Positions 27,335 through 36,314 of a stretch of 64,000 nucleotides of DNA are shown here, one piece after another. Every line of letters begins with the position of its first letter. The first letter of the stretch is position 1. Below the pieces are notes generated by a model, which made no database searches, was not told the DNA's origin, and saw only the letters and a program-made list of their open reading frames with translations. Origin of the DNA: an uncultured Oscillibacter sp. (GTDB lineage: Bacteria > Bacillota > Clostridia > Oscillospirales > Oscillospiraceae); assembly GCA_905200545.1 (NCBI GenBank), contig CAJKKQ010000012.1, forward strand, positions 7,762 through 71,761, read 5' to 3'. A program made the position numbers and the translations under genes.

Positions 27335-27525
27335 TATCAAAGAAAAGGGCCGGGAGAAATCGCCGCCCGAGGAGTTCTTAGCTTTCTGATAACTCCGCCT
27401 TTTCTCCCTGGCTATTCTCTGCAAATTGAGGTATTGTGTGTCGCTGATCGGAGCCCGCAGGCTCCATACATGCGAGCAACCGAGCACAGCGAGGCACTTA
27501 GCGAGTCGTAATAGGAGGCGATACG

Positions 27526-27828
27526 ATGAAGGACTACATGATGGCTCTGCACCAGCGGTTCTGTCGGGAGCCGGAGTGCCGGGATCTGCACGAGCAGGCA
27601 GAGAAGCTCCGACAGGAACTGAAAGAGCATCTGGATAGGAACAGTCGGGATAAACTGCTGAAACTTGTGAATCTGGGCATCGAACTGCGGGAGGAAGCCT
27701 CCCTGGCAGCCTTCATAGCCGGATTCCAACTGGCTTTGGGAATCGCAAGCGAATTGACCCCATACTCCTTCGAGGACGAGGAAGAGCAGCGAGCCTGTGA
27801 GGCCTCCAGACAAAGGAGGGGCGAGTGA
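27526..27828 (+). CDS. DUF6809-like small protein, element D
   Basis: A 100-residue soluble protein starting 'MKDYMMALHQRFCREPECRD', with a heptad-rich middle and an acidic tail (EDEEEQ). Two paralogues sit in the same place in C (33032) and B (54580), always directly upstream of the integrase. The ATG has AGGAGGCG upstream. Its stop overlaps the integrase ATG (TGATG), so the pair is translationally coupled. The function is not known; the fixed pairing suggests a role in controlling or assisting recombination. Confidence 0.75.
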   Translation: MKDYMMALHQRFCREPECRDLHEQAEKLRQELKEHLDRNSRDKLLKLVNLGIELREEASLAAFIAGFQLALGIASELTPYSFEDEEEQRACEASRQRRGE

Positions 27829-28979
27829 TGGCAAAAAAACGTGCCAACGGGGAAGGCAGCATCCGCAAGAGAAGCGACGGCCGCTGGGAGGGACGCTACA
27901 CTGCCGGATACGATCCCAAGACCGGCAAACGCATCAACAAGATATTGGGCAGAACCCAGGCGGAGGTCAAGGAAAAGCTGAAGGCTACCATGGCGGAATG
28001 CCAGGGACTGGACGTCAGCAGAGCAGCAGACGAGTACACCGTAGCTACTTGGCTGCGGACCTGGTACGAGCTCTACACCAAGCCCAATGTCCGCACTGCC
28101 ACCGCTAACCGCTACCAGCTCATCATTGAAGTCTACACAATCCCCCGGATCGGCGACATCAAACTGAAGAAGCTCACCACCCGGCACCTGCAAAAGCTCT
28201 ACAAAGACCTGCTGGATGGAGGAAGAGTGCATCCTGGAAAAGGTCAGAGCGCCGGGCTTAGTACCACCACCGTGCGCAGCGCCCACTTGATGCTCCACGC
28301 CGCCCTGGAACGGGCAGTAAAAGAACGGCTGATTCCCAGAAATCCAACAGAGGACTGCATCGCTCCCAAGCCCCGAAAGATTGAAATGCGGATTCTTCCC
28401 TCTGAAGATATACACGCTTATCTGGAGGCTGCCAAAGCAAGAGATCTACTCCCCATGTTCTATCTGGAACTGGTCAGCGGCCTGCGGAAAGGAGAACTGG
28501 TGGCCTTGCGGTGGGAGGACCTGGACATCCAGAACAGAACCATCTCTGTCAGCAAGCAATATGTCCGGAACCCGGACGGCTCCCTGGAGCTCACCCGTCC
28601 CAAGACAGAAAATTCCGTGCGGCTGGTATCTATCCCGCAGACAGCGGTGGATCTATTGATCCAGGAGTATAACAAACACCCAGACAGCCCCTATATGTTT
28701 CCCTCTCCGCTTACCGGAGAGATGTACCACCCGGACTCCGTGGTGAACCTCCACAAGAAGATCCTGAAGGACGCTGGACTCCCACACATCCGCTTCCATG
28801 GTCTGCGCCACACCTTCGCCACTACAGCCCTGCAAAACGGCGTGGATGTGAAGACCGTATCCAGTATGCTGGGCCACTACGATGCCGGATTCACCCTCCG
28901 CACCTACACCCATGCCACGCGGCAGAAGCAGGACGAGGCGGCCCAGACCATGGGTGCCTTCATGGAACAAGTCATATAA
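27828..28979 (+). CDS. int: Tyrosine recombinase/integrase of element D
   Basis: A 383-residue phage/Tn916-type integrase. It has an N-terminal AP2-like arm-binding domain ('KKRANGEGSIRKRSDGRWEG'), a SAM-like core-binding domain (~65-160), and a catalytic domain with Arg in 'SGLRKGELVALRW', H-x-x-R in 'FHGLRHTFA' and Tyr in 'TLRTYTHAT'. It lies 172 bases from the attachment core at 29151, so it is the recombinase of this element. Its middle and C-terminal parts are nearly identical in DNA to the integrase of element C. Confidence 0.94.
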   Translation: MAKKRANGEGSIRKRSDGRWEGRYTAGYDPKTGKRINKILGRTQAEVKEKLKATMAECQGLDVSRAADEYTVATWLRTWYELYTKPNVRTATANRYQLIIEVYTIPRIGDIKLKKLTTRHLQKLYKDLLDGGRVHPGKGQSAGLSTTTVRSAHLMLHAALERAVKERLIPRNPTEDCIAPKPRKIEMRILPSEDIHAYLEAAKARDLLPMFYLELVSGLRKGELVALRWEDLDIQNRTISVSKQYVRNPDGSLELTRPKTENSVRLVSIPQTAVDLLIQEYNKHPDSPYMFPSPLTGEMYHPDSVVNLHKKILKDAGLPHIRFHGLRHTFATTALQNGVDVKTVSSMLGHYDAGFTLRTYTHATRQKQDEAAQTMGAFMEQVI

Positions 28980-28995
28980 AAACAGAAGAAAAAAA

Positions 28996-29033
28996 CGGAC
29001 AGGAGACGAAAATCTCCTGTCCGGCACTTTTTT
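28996..29033 (+). terminator. Integrase D terminator
   Basis: An 11-bp stem (CGGACAGGAGA / TCTCCTGTCCG) with a 6-base loop and a following T-rich run. Confidence 0.85.
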
Positions 29034-29053
29034 CTCCGTTGTTTCGTTTCTGC

Positions 29054-29074
29054 GTGTGGGTCACGGTGTGGATC
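29054..29074 (+). repeat. Arm-type repeat pair, integrase side of D
   Basis: Two GTGTGGGTCA-like decamers 12 bp apart (second copy with one change). The same pair occurs on the integrase side of C and B and at the opposite ends of the elements (29309, 34820). This is as expected for arm sites bound by the AP2-like domain of the integrase. Confidence 0.7.
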
Positions 29075-29150
29075 GTGATTTTTTGGGCACATCTAAATCT
29101 AACTTTTTGCAGCAAAAAACACCCGAAATCCAAAGATTTCAGGTGTTTTC

Positions 29151-29195
29151 TGGAGCTGCTGGGCGGATTCGAACCGCCGACCTCATCCTTACCAA
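29151..29195 (-). repeat. tRNA-Thr 3'-end remnant, attachment site (D/C junction)
   Basis: Identical over 45 bases to 63380-63424 of the intact tRNA-Thr, including the encoded CCA. It is preceded (29118-29150) by the UUCG-type tRNA terminator. This was once the 3' end of the functional tRNA when D was the newest element. Confidence 0.92.
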
Positions 29196-29427
29196 CTGGC
29201 TGGGAGCCTTCCAGCCCTTGCGTTCCAACGCTTTCCGGGCCTTTTTGCTCCAAAAGGATGAGGTCGTCAGTGCGCTTTGCTCCATTGTTTCCGTCTGTTC
29301 GTTTTCCCGTGTGGGTCACGGTGTGGGTCAACAGGAATTTTTAAAAAGCAGAAAATTCTCTGTAATTTCTTCGACGTATGGTGTAGTAAACTTCCTCTAA
29401 AAAGCGGCAACATTTTTACTTTTAAAA
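29196..29427. other. Left end of element C
   Basis: It shares about 110 bases with the left ends of B and D, including an inverted, slightly decayed tRNA-Thr fragment (29254-29271) and a perfect arm-repeat pair (29309-29330). No gene. Confidence 0.7.
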
Positions 29428-31299
29428 TCAATAATTGGCCACAGCAATAAGTTTTTTCGCAATAGTATTCACTATTTGTTTCTTTTTTTCTTCATTTAAC
29501 GCTTCCCGCGGTTTATAAAACAGATGGAAAAAGTTTGACTTCCGGTCTGCGCTGGATTTCAGAACATCAACAACATTTTCTAGCGGCACCACACTTGGTT
29601 CCACATTAGGGAACAAAATTGGAATTTTACCTATAGTAGATTTAAAACTGCTACTAAATTTTTTTTGAAACACAATTAAAAATTCGAACTCAATTGATAA
29701 TTCCTCAGAAGCAGCTTTCAGCGTTTCTACTAGGCGCCACTTTGCTTCAATCCCGCTGATAATATCTTCGTAAACCTCTTTGGGGATATCTTCAGCCTCT
29801 TTTGCTGCCTCTGCATCTACTCTTTCTTGTTCAAGAAATTTAAAAATCTCTGATTTGACAATAGGCGAACCTGTTTTGCTCTGGCAATAGTCTACTAACC
29901 CCTCAAAATCTCTCTCTAATGTCTTAATTGCCCTACTGTCATCCCCAATATGCTCCTGAAATAACGCTCGAAACTCTGCCTCGGACTTCCATATTGGTAT
30001 GCGTCTTCGATTGCGAGCAAAATACTCATATCCCAGACCGTCTTTACAAAATAGCTTCATTAAATACAGAAAATCTTCATCTGCAAGTAATGATACTGCA
30101 TATTCCCTGCTCAAAGAAAGTGTTTCTAAATTAAAAGTATATTCTGAAGAAAATAACTTTCCCTCTTCAGCAAGTTTCTGGGCTGGTTCCATCCACAAAG
30201 TTCTTTGTTTGTAAAGAGCCTGTCCTTCCTTTGAAAAAAGCGGCCCAGTGAGAAATAGCTTTTTTCCCTTCTCTGTCAACGCTTCATAGCAAAACAATGG
30301 ATTTGGATCTGCCGCAGATGCAAACATATTTGTAAGGAAGCTCATTGCATTTTTCAGTGCCTCCATTTCATAAAGAATGGATGGATGGCTTTGAACCCAC
30401 TTTTTTTCCGCATCATGAGCATAAACTGCGCTTTCAATTACACTAAGTGCACTTTTGTGATAACCAATACACAATTCCTTATTATATTCTACAATACGTA
30501 TTCCCTTTAAAAGGCGCATATAGTCAACCTGCGCGTTTTTAAATCCAATCGTCATTGCGTCACGAATAATATAATCTAGTCGATCCACATCAATAATAGA
30601 AGAATTTAACAGGCTGATTATGCAGTTAAGCAACTCCGCACCATTTTTTCGGAATAATACTTCTTGGTGCCGCTTTGTAAACTCCCTTCGTTCATCTTGC
30701 CTCATCTCCATCTTAAACTCAGGAAGTCTTTCATTAAATCGAATAGACATACCAATGATACTCCGAGCAAAAAAACTACGCTCTTCACTAGACTTAAAAT
30801 AAGTAGAGAATGTCTTAATGCCTACTACACAACTCATACATTCATGTGGAGCAGGTTTCTTTGCTCCTAGGGCATCAAAGTCAGCCGTAAACTGTTTATT
30901 ATTAACACATTCCTTAAGTAATTTATATAACGTCTCTTCTTTGTCTAGAAAAAAAGCCTCCCCAGTATGGGAAAATGGTGCGTGGCCTACATCATGAAGT
31001 AGACATGCTAGTTCGAATATATATTGAAGCCTTTCAACTGTAAAATCAATTGAAGCACTCTTAATTCTTTCTTCAATTTGAGGACGAATTGCTTGGAATG
31101 CAATGCGCCCCAAATGGTATACCCCCAATGAATGAACATAACGATTATGATATGCTGCTGGATAGAGTGGTGTATAACTTGTTTGACGAATATCCTTTAA
31201 CCGCTGGAATGCTGGCGTATCAATAATCTCAGATACAACCTGGCTATCAACCTCAATGTAGCCATAAATAGGATCTTTAAACTGTTTCCTAAAAGTCAT
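29428..31299 (-). CDS. HD-domain phosphohydrolase (SAMHD1/dGTPase-like)
   Basis: A 623-residue protein. Its N-terminal third carries the HD signature: 'DPIYGYIEVDSQVVSEIIDTPAFQRLKDIRQ', then H..R in 'HNRYVHSLGVYHLG', HD in 'LLHDVGHAPFSHTGE', and the late Asp in 'VDRLDYIIRDA'. That is the full metal set of dNTP triphosphohydrolases such as SAMHD1. The C-terminal ~300 residues match nothing I recognise. Base composition is clearly more AT-rich than the flanks, with many ATA and AGA codons, a sign of transfer. A dNTP-depleting antiviral role is plausible but not shown; a nucleotide-pool enzyme is the alternative. Confidence 0.82.
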   Translation of the reverse strand: MTFRKQFKDPIYGYIEVDSQVVSEIIDTPAFQRLKDIRQTSYTPLYPAAYHNRYVHSLGVYHLGRIAFQAIRPQIEERIKSASIDFTVERLQYIFELACLLHDVGHAPFSHTGEAFFLDKEETLYKLLKECVNNKQFTADFDALGAKKPAPHECMSCVVGIKTFSTYFKSSEERSFFARSIIGMSIRFNERLPEFKMEMRQDERREFTKRHQEVLFRKNGAELLNCIISLLNSSIIDVDRLDYIIRDAMTIGFKNAQVDYMRLLKGIRIVEYNKELCIGYHKSALSVIESAVYAHDAEKKWVQSHPSILYEMEALKNAMSFLTNMFASAADPNPLFCYEALTEKGKKLFLTGPLFSKEGQALYKQRTLWMEPAQKLAEEGKLFSSEYTFNLETLSLSREYAVSLLADEDFLYLMKLFCKDGLGYEYFARNRRRIPIWKSEAEFRALFQEHIGDDSRAIKTLERDFEGLVDYCQSKTGSPIVKSEIFKFLEQERVDAEAAKEAEDIPKEVYEDIISGIEAKWRLVETLKAASEELSIEFEFLIVFQKKFSSSFKSTIGKIPILFPNVEPSVVPLENVVDVLKSSADRKSNFFHLFYKPREALNEEKKKQIVNTIAKKLIAVANY

Positions 31300-31391
31300 A
31301 ACTTTCTCTCCGGATTTTGCAAAATTATCTCATTAATATCATATATTTCTGTTTGAAATGGTCCTTTACAGTATATAAACAGGCTTTGTGT

Positions 31392-31428
31392 AATAAAAAG
31401 GGCACTACAATGTAGTGCCCTTTTTATT
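31392..31428 (-). terminator. Terminator after the small gene of element C
   Basis: 18-base complementary arms with T-runs on both sides. It overlaps the stop codon at 31427-31429 and separates this gene from the HD-domain gene, so the two are separate transcripts, or the second is read only by leakage. Confidence 0.85.
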
Positions 31429-31801
31429 ACATCTCAGCACCTATCCTAAGGGCCTCTAAAGATTCTTTTCCATTAAGTGCTTTCGCAAGGTCGACAGTAA
31501 GATTTTTTCTAAACTGAGCGCGCAATTCTTCTATGGTTATTCCATCATTCAACTCAATATATTCAGTCCCACTATAAACTTTTATAGAAAAATAATCAGC
31601 GTAATCATGTACAAACTCATACGTGCTTTCTTTTGTTAAAAACAGAATTGCATTTTGCCCAGATTCTGTAAGCAGCTTTACAATTACAGTTCCATACTCA
31701 GCAAGGGTCTGCAAGCTTATTTTCCGATTAGCTTTCTCATGTTTAATTACTTCTATAAGTGCGCTTGCAACTAAATCCTCAATGCCGATGTATCTGTACA
31801 T
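31427..31801 (-). CDS. Small protein of unknown function, element C
   Basis: A 124-residue soluble protein starting 'MYRYIGIEDLVASALIEVIK'. It has no transmembrane segment, signal or motif that I recognise. It is AT-rich like the neighbouring HD-domain gene and is read in the same direction. The pair is the only cargo of the element, so a shared task is possible, although a strong terminator lies between them. Confidence 0.65.
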   Translation of the reverse strand: MYRYIGIEDLVASALIEVIKHEKANRKISLQTLAEYGTVIVKLLTESGQNAILFLTKESTYEFVHDYADYFSIKVYSGTEYIELNDGITIEELRAQFRKNLTVDLAKALNGKESLEALRIGAEM

Positions 31802-33031
31802 AGCTTACACCTAATTCCTTTCTACAATGGTTGTTACAAACAAGATAACAGTAAATGCACTCTCAAGTTATTATATATTGGATATCTTTATTCTACGCAA
31901 GGTAACATGCGCATTGTGATAAATTATTGTAGTATTATATCCTTTTTCACTCTGTGTTTCAAGTGTATTCTCTTATTATGATATCATTTCTTCCTTCTAC
32001 ACTTATATACATATAGATTATAAAACTGTATCAGCATTCAGTTTCTTTTCCTTGGAATACAGGAATATAATTGAGTCCCTTTAACTGTCTTATAACGAGC
32101 ATTTTTTAATCACTCAAAGATGGTTCTTGATGTCGAGCCTGAATTTTTTATAGGCCTTTGAAACATGTAATAGCACCTTGCGCAGCGGAAAAGTTGCCTA
32201 TCTTCTCAAAGTCTATATTTAAAGCACGAATGAAAGTTTCCTATCCAGGTACTTCCACGAACACGGAAGCAGGACAGTCATCCGGTAATCTTCCACCAGT
32301 AGCTTGCTATATATAAACAGTTTCCCCCAGCTCCTATCATACCTCCAGCATGGCATGGCGGGCATCCTAAGTCTCCAGCGCGACGGCTAGTAAGTCCAAG
32401 TCCAGAGTGACATGACTGTGACGATGTTCTAAGTGTTTGCACATGGTTTCTGCAGACTAATACACTTACTGAATATCCCCTGAGGAAGTAGATCAACAAG
32501 ACGAAGAATAACAAACGAAGGCCCGTAAGCCGTTGTTAGGCCTGTGAAGTCCCGTGTGGCGCGAGTTTGGGCCCCGGCAGGCTCCCGGCCCCTCTTGAGG
32601 TTTTGAGGAGAGAAATTGGGCCTGTTTTGATGACTCTGCGGAGGACGAAAGAAAAAGCAGGATAAAGGAGTGACGTCATCAACCCCATTTCGGCAGGCAC
32701 AACTGCCCGCAGTGCGGGCAGTTTCAAGGGGTTCCGGGTTTCTCGAAAGTGACGTCAAAATCAGAGGGAAACGGAAAATGTGACGTCATAATCCCGCTGT
32801 CCTTAGCCCCATAAGAAAAAAGTAGGCGTCACTCTGGAAATTCACCGGATTTTCAGTGAGGTCATGGAGTGATATCTGCTTTGGGAGCAAACCTTGCGTC
32901 GCTAATCAAAGAAAAGGGCTGAGGAAAAATCCTCTCAGGGAGTTCTTAACAATTTGATAATTCACTCATTTGCCCCTGGCTATTCTCTGCGAGTTAGGGT
33001 ATTGTGTGTCGCTGAATAGGAGGCGATACAC
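31802..33031. other. Long noncoding stretch of element C
   Basis: 31802-32270 is AT-rich with no convincing gene. 32278-32514 has short open frames that I do not believe in. From about 32480 the backbone begins: recurrent motif at 32481-32514, a block similar to 26890-27050, and the 193-bp repeat at 32712-32904. No relaxase or accessory gene is present. Confidence 0.55.
32712..32904. repeat. 193-bp block identical in elements D and C (second copy)
   Basis: Partner of 27142-27334. Here it is preceded by the complete palindrome CTGCCCGCAGTGCGGGCAG (32703-32721), which element B also has at 51640-51660 upstream of the relaxase genes. Confidence 0.8.
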
Positions 33032-33338
33032 GATGAAGGACTACATGATGGCCCTGCACCAGCGGTTCTGTAAAGAGCCGGAGTGCCTAGAAGTCAGAAA
33101 GGAACTAAAATCGATCTACCAGGACCTCCATCAAGTGCTGGACCGGCGAGGACAGGAACAGCTGCTAAAGCTGGCAGATCTGGAAAACGAACTGCAGGAG
33201 GAGATCTCCCTGGAGAGTTTCCTCTCTGGATTTAGGCTGGCTCTGGGCATCGCGGCGGAGCTGGCGCCCTCGTACTCCTTCGACGATGACGAGGAGCAGC
33301 GGGCCTGCGAATCCCTCCGGCGAAGGAGGCGCGAGTGA
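33032..33338 (+). CDS. DUF6809-like small protein, element C
   Basis: A 101-residue paralogue of the genes at 27526 and 54580. It shares the start 'MKDYMMALHQRFCKEPEC', a central charged coiled-coil-like stretch and the end 'FDDDEEQRACES', but its middle third differs most among the three. I chose the ATG at 33032 (AGGAGGCGAT upstream). It overlaps the integrase start. Confidence 0.75.
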
Positions 33339-34492
33339 TGGCAAAGAAACGTGCCAACGGACAAGGCAGCATCCGCAGGAGAATCGACGGCCGCTGGGAA
33401 GGCCGGTACACCGCCGAATACGATCCCAAGACCGGCAAGCGCATCAACAAGAACGTGTTGGCCAGGACCCAGGCAGAGGTCAGGGAAAAGCTGAAAGCCG
33501 CCATGGCGGAATGTCAGGGGCTGGACATCAGCAGAGAATCAGACCAATACACCGTGGCTGCCTGGCTGCGGACCTGGTATGAACTCTACGCCAAGCCCAA
33601 CGTCCGCACCGCCACCGCCAACCGCTATCAGCTCATCATCGAAGTCTACACAATCCCCCGGATCGGTGACATCAAGCTGAAAAAGCTCACCACCCGGCAC
33701 CTGCAAAAGCTCTACAAAGACCTGCTGGATGGAGGAAGAGTGCATCCTGGAAAAGGTCAGAGCGCCGGGCTTAGTACCACCACCGTGCGCAGCGCCCACT
33801 TGATGCTCCACGCCGCCCTGGAACGGGCAGTAAAAGAACGGCTGATTCCCAGAAATCCAACAGAGGACTGCATCGCTCCCAAGCCCCGAAAGATTGAAAT
33901 GCGGATTCTTCCCTCTGAAGATATACACGCTTATCTGGAGGCTGCCAAAGCAAGAGATCTACTCCCCATGTTCTATCTGGAACTGGTCAGCGGCCTGCGG
34001 AAAGGAGAACTGGTGGCCTTGCGGTGGGAGGACCTGGACATCCAGAACAGAACCATCTCTGTCAGCAAGCAATATGTCCGGAACCCGGACGGCTCCCTGG
34101 AGCTCACCCGTCCCAAGACAGAAAATTCCGTGCGGCTGGTATCTATCCCGCAGGCAGCGGTGGATCTGCTGATCCAGGAACATAACAAGCACCCAGACAG
34201 CCCCTACCTGTTCCCCTCTCCGCTTACCGGAGAGATGTACCACCCGGACTCCGTGGTGAACCTTCACAAGAAGATTCTGAAAGATTCTGGACTCCCACAC
34301 ATCCGCTTCCATGATCTCCGCCACACCTTCGCTACCACGGCCCTGCAAAACGGCGTGGATGTGAAGACCGTATCCAGCATGCTGGGCCACTACGATGCCG
34401 GATTCACCCTCCGCACCTACACCCACGCTACGCGGCAGAAGCAGGACGAAGCGGCTCAGACCATGGGGGCCTTCATGGAGCAGGTCATGTAA
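33338..34492 (+). CDS. int: Tyrosine recombinase/integrase of element C
   Basis: A 384-residue integrase with the same domain order as in D: AP2-like N-terminus, SAM-like core-binding domain, and a catalytic domain with R (SGLRKGEL), HxxR (FHDLRHTFA) and Y (TLRTYTHAT). About 465 bases of its middle part are identical to the D integrase, while the 5' part differs at many positions, a mosaic typical of recombination between resident elements. It lies 170 bases from its attachment core. Confidence 0.94.
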   Translation: MAKKRANGQGSIRRRIDGRWEGRYTAEYDPKTGKRINKNVLARTQAEVREKLKAAMAECQGLDISRESDQYTVAAWLRTWYELYAKPNVRTATANRYQLIIEVYTIPRIGDIKLKKLTTRHLQKLYKDLLDGGRVHPGKGQSAGLSTTTVRSAHLMLHAALERAVKERLIPRNPTEDCIAPKPRKIEMRILPSEDIHAYLEAAKARDLLPMFYLELVSGLRKGELVALRWEDLDIQNRTISVSKQYVRNPDGSLELTRPKTENSVRLVSIPQAAVDLLIQEHNKHPDSPYLFPSPLTGEMYHPDSVVNLHKKILKDSGLPHIRFHDLRHTFATTALQNGVDVKTVSSMLGHYDAGFTLRTYTHATRQKQDEAAQTMGAFMEQVM

Positions 34493-34506
34493 GAACAAAA
34501 GAAAAA

Positions 34507-34545
34507 CCGGACAGGAGACAAAAATCTCCTGTCTGGCACTCTTTT
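34507..34545 (+). terminator. Integrase C terminator
   Basis: A 12-bp stem with one G-T pair, 6-base loop, then a T-rich tail. Homologous to the one after integrase D. Confidence 0.8.
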
Positions 34546-34565
34546 GTCCGTTGTTTCGTTTCCGC

Positions 34566-34587
34566 GTGTGGGTCACGGTGTGGGTCA
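34566..34587 (+). repeat. Arm-type repeat pair, integrase side of C
   Basis: Two perfect GTGTGGGTCA decamers 12 bp apart, 75 bases from the attachment core. Confidence 0.7.
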
Positions 34588-34661
34588 TAATTTTTTTGGA
34601 ATGTCAAAAGCTAACTTTTGCAACAAAAAACACCCGAAATCCGAAGATTTCAGGTGTTTTC

Positions 34662-34706
34662 TGGAGCTGCTGGGCGGATTCGAACCGCCGACCTCATCCT
34701 TACCAA
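34662..34706 (-). repeat. tRNA-Thr 3'-end remnant, attachment site (C/B junction)
   Basis: Identical over 45 bases to the intact tRNA-Thr 3' end. It is preceded by the UUCG-loop tRNA terminator at 34629-34661. Confidence 0.92.
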
Positions 34707-35204
34707 CTAGTTTGTGGCCTTCCAGCCCTTGCTTTTCAACGCTTTCCGGCCCTTTTTGCTCCAAAAGGATGAGGTCGGCGGTGCTCTTTGCTCCATTGTC
34801 TCCATCCGCTCGTTTCCCCGTGTGGGTCACGGTGTGGGTCAGCCCTACTACACAGCATCGGGCATGCAAACAGCGCCAAGGCGAACTGTCCACTTCCTCT
34901 TGGAGATCTGCAATTTCAACTGTGTTCGCCCCCCGGCGCTTTTCTAAATCATAAACTTTTTCACCGAGTGTACCAACACACCGTGCACTTGTTGTCCCAC
35001 TCCCACCCCACCTGCTGGTGAGGAAATGTATAAACAATACGAAGTGTAACCAATAAAACCTTGTACGACCCAGATCTTTTAGCATGGGCTTGACTCCTCC
35101 CGCACCGTTGGAAAGCGGCTAGGCGGAGTCAGGCTCATCTTTTTTGTCACATTCCTTGTCACATATTCCTCGTGCTGTAAAAATGTTCTACAATAAAATT
35201 TAAA
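34707..35204. other. Left end of element B
   Basis: It holds an inverted copy of part of the tRNA-Thr core (34765-34782, perfect complement of 34684-34701), a perfect arm-repeat pair (34820-34841), the recurrent motif (35017-35050) and, around 35087-35140, a long-loop hairpin followed by TTTTTT. No convincing gene. Confidence 0.65.
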
Positions 35205-36141
35205 TCAGTGTGCATTACGAAAATCTTTCAGAGCACTTTCCAGCCACCGAATCGTGTCTTCTTTAGATGAGACCATGGGGGTATCCAGTAGTGAGGCAAG
35301 ATAGTCGGAAATTGCCGCAGCAATGGTTGGATTCTGCAGATTCAGAGATACAAAGCCCGCTGTCGGCGACTTACAGTTGATATTCACCACCTTCCCCTCA
35401 GCGCTGGTACTTACAATGAGAGTGTTGGAAAAGGGCAGTAAATCATGATCGTACAGGCGTAGCTGATAGGTATCCGACTCCTTGGCACACGCAATACTGC
35501 GCTCCAGAATATATGCCCGATGTAAGGGCGACAGCGGTTGGTAAAATTCATCTGGGCAATCCGAAAATCTCCCTGTCTGCAAAAAGGAGTATACACCCTC
35601 CCGGGTAATGTACTGCGTTAGCGGATACTCCCGGACACCTTTCAGGCTCTTTTGGCTGTAATCCGTCAGGGCGGCAATCAGATGCTCTCGATCCGGGAGA
35701 TCTTGAACAAGGTACGTCTCTAAAATTTCTGGGTTTAAAAAAGCAGTACAACTGTATTCTGGCACCAGATATTAAAATGCCTCCCGCTGCCCTGTCTGAA
35801 CTTTTTCCCAGAAAGGCATGTAGTTTTTTAGACATCCCCATAAATCCTGTACTCGCCTCGTCAGGGGATGGCACTCTGCCAATGCTGTTTGAAAAGGCTG
35901 GATAAGCAGTGCATGAACAGAGCCAGTACTGATAATGGCGGCGGAATAGTCTGCCTTGATCTGCATGGCGCAGGTGCTCGTCAGCAGCAGGACCGGGAAC
36001 GGTGTCATGCCGCAACAGACTCACATGCTTTCTAGCTATTTGTACTGTCTGTTTGCATCTTTCGAACGTATATGAATAAGAGGGAACTATCAAATGGCAC
36101 TTTAAATCTCCTGTTTCCTGATATTCCGACAAGCAGAACAC
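35205..36141 (-). pseudogene. Decayed regulator-like gene
   Basis: The minus-strand translation is coherent but broken. The frame 36008-35772 ends at an in-frame TAA, then continues in the same frame (35771-35205) with about 189 more codons. Upstream codons (to 36141) lie in another frame, so a frameshift has also occurred. The reconstructed protein is soluble, about 300 residues. It looks like the ligand/C-terminal part of a Clostridia-type transcriptional regulator, but I cannot assign a family with certainty. Confidence 0.6.
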
Positions 36142-36223
36142 CGTGTAGGGCAGACGGTTGATTCACGCAGGAAACTACAAATCTGCAAGCACACTTACCC
36201 CGTTTTGGTATCCGTGCAAAGAA

Positions 36224-36259
36224 ACACCGGCCGGGAAGCGTGGACTTCCCGGCCGGTGT
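36224..36259 (-). terminator. Terminator of the hydrogenase operon
   Basis: A 15-bp perfect GC-rich stem with a 6-base loop, 55 bases after the hydA stop, followed by TTTCTTT-like sequence on the minus strand. Confidence 0.8.
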
Positions 36260-36314
36260 ACTGTGTATGGTTTTTCCTTTGCAGTACAATGCAGCACCTT
36301 TTGCAACCTTGTTC

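Larger units (their letters stand above)
26635..27525. other. Noncoding right-hand backbone of element D
   Basis: It contains a terminator (26704-26740), a degenerate form of the palindrome found at 49446-49477, a copy of the recurrent motif (26881-26911), a stretch similar to 32500-32660 and 51440-51620, and the 193-bp block identical to element C. Compared with element B, the genes between 49.5 and 54.5 kb are missing here. Confidence 0.65.

Noticed and set aside
28972-29331. Minus-strand 'proteins' over the attachment regions (also near 18012-18290, 34585-35085 and 56030-56326)
   Set aside because: They translate the tRNA-Thr 3' end, its terminator and the shared element ends; sequence similarity among them is due to DNA repeats, not to a protein family.
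32278-32514. 78-codon minus-strand frame in element C
   Set aside because: No ribosome site and composition unlike a real protein; its start overlaps the recurrent DNA motif.
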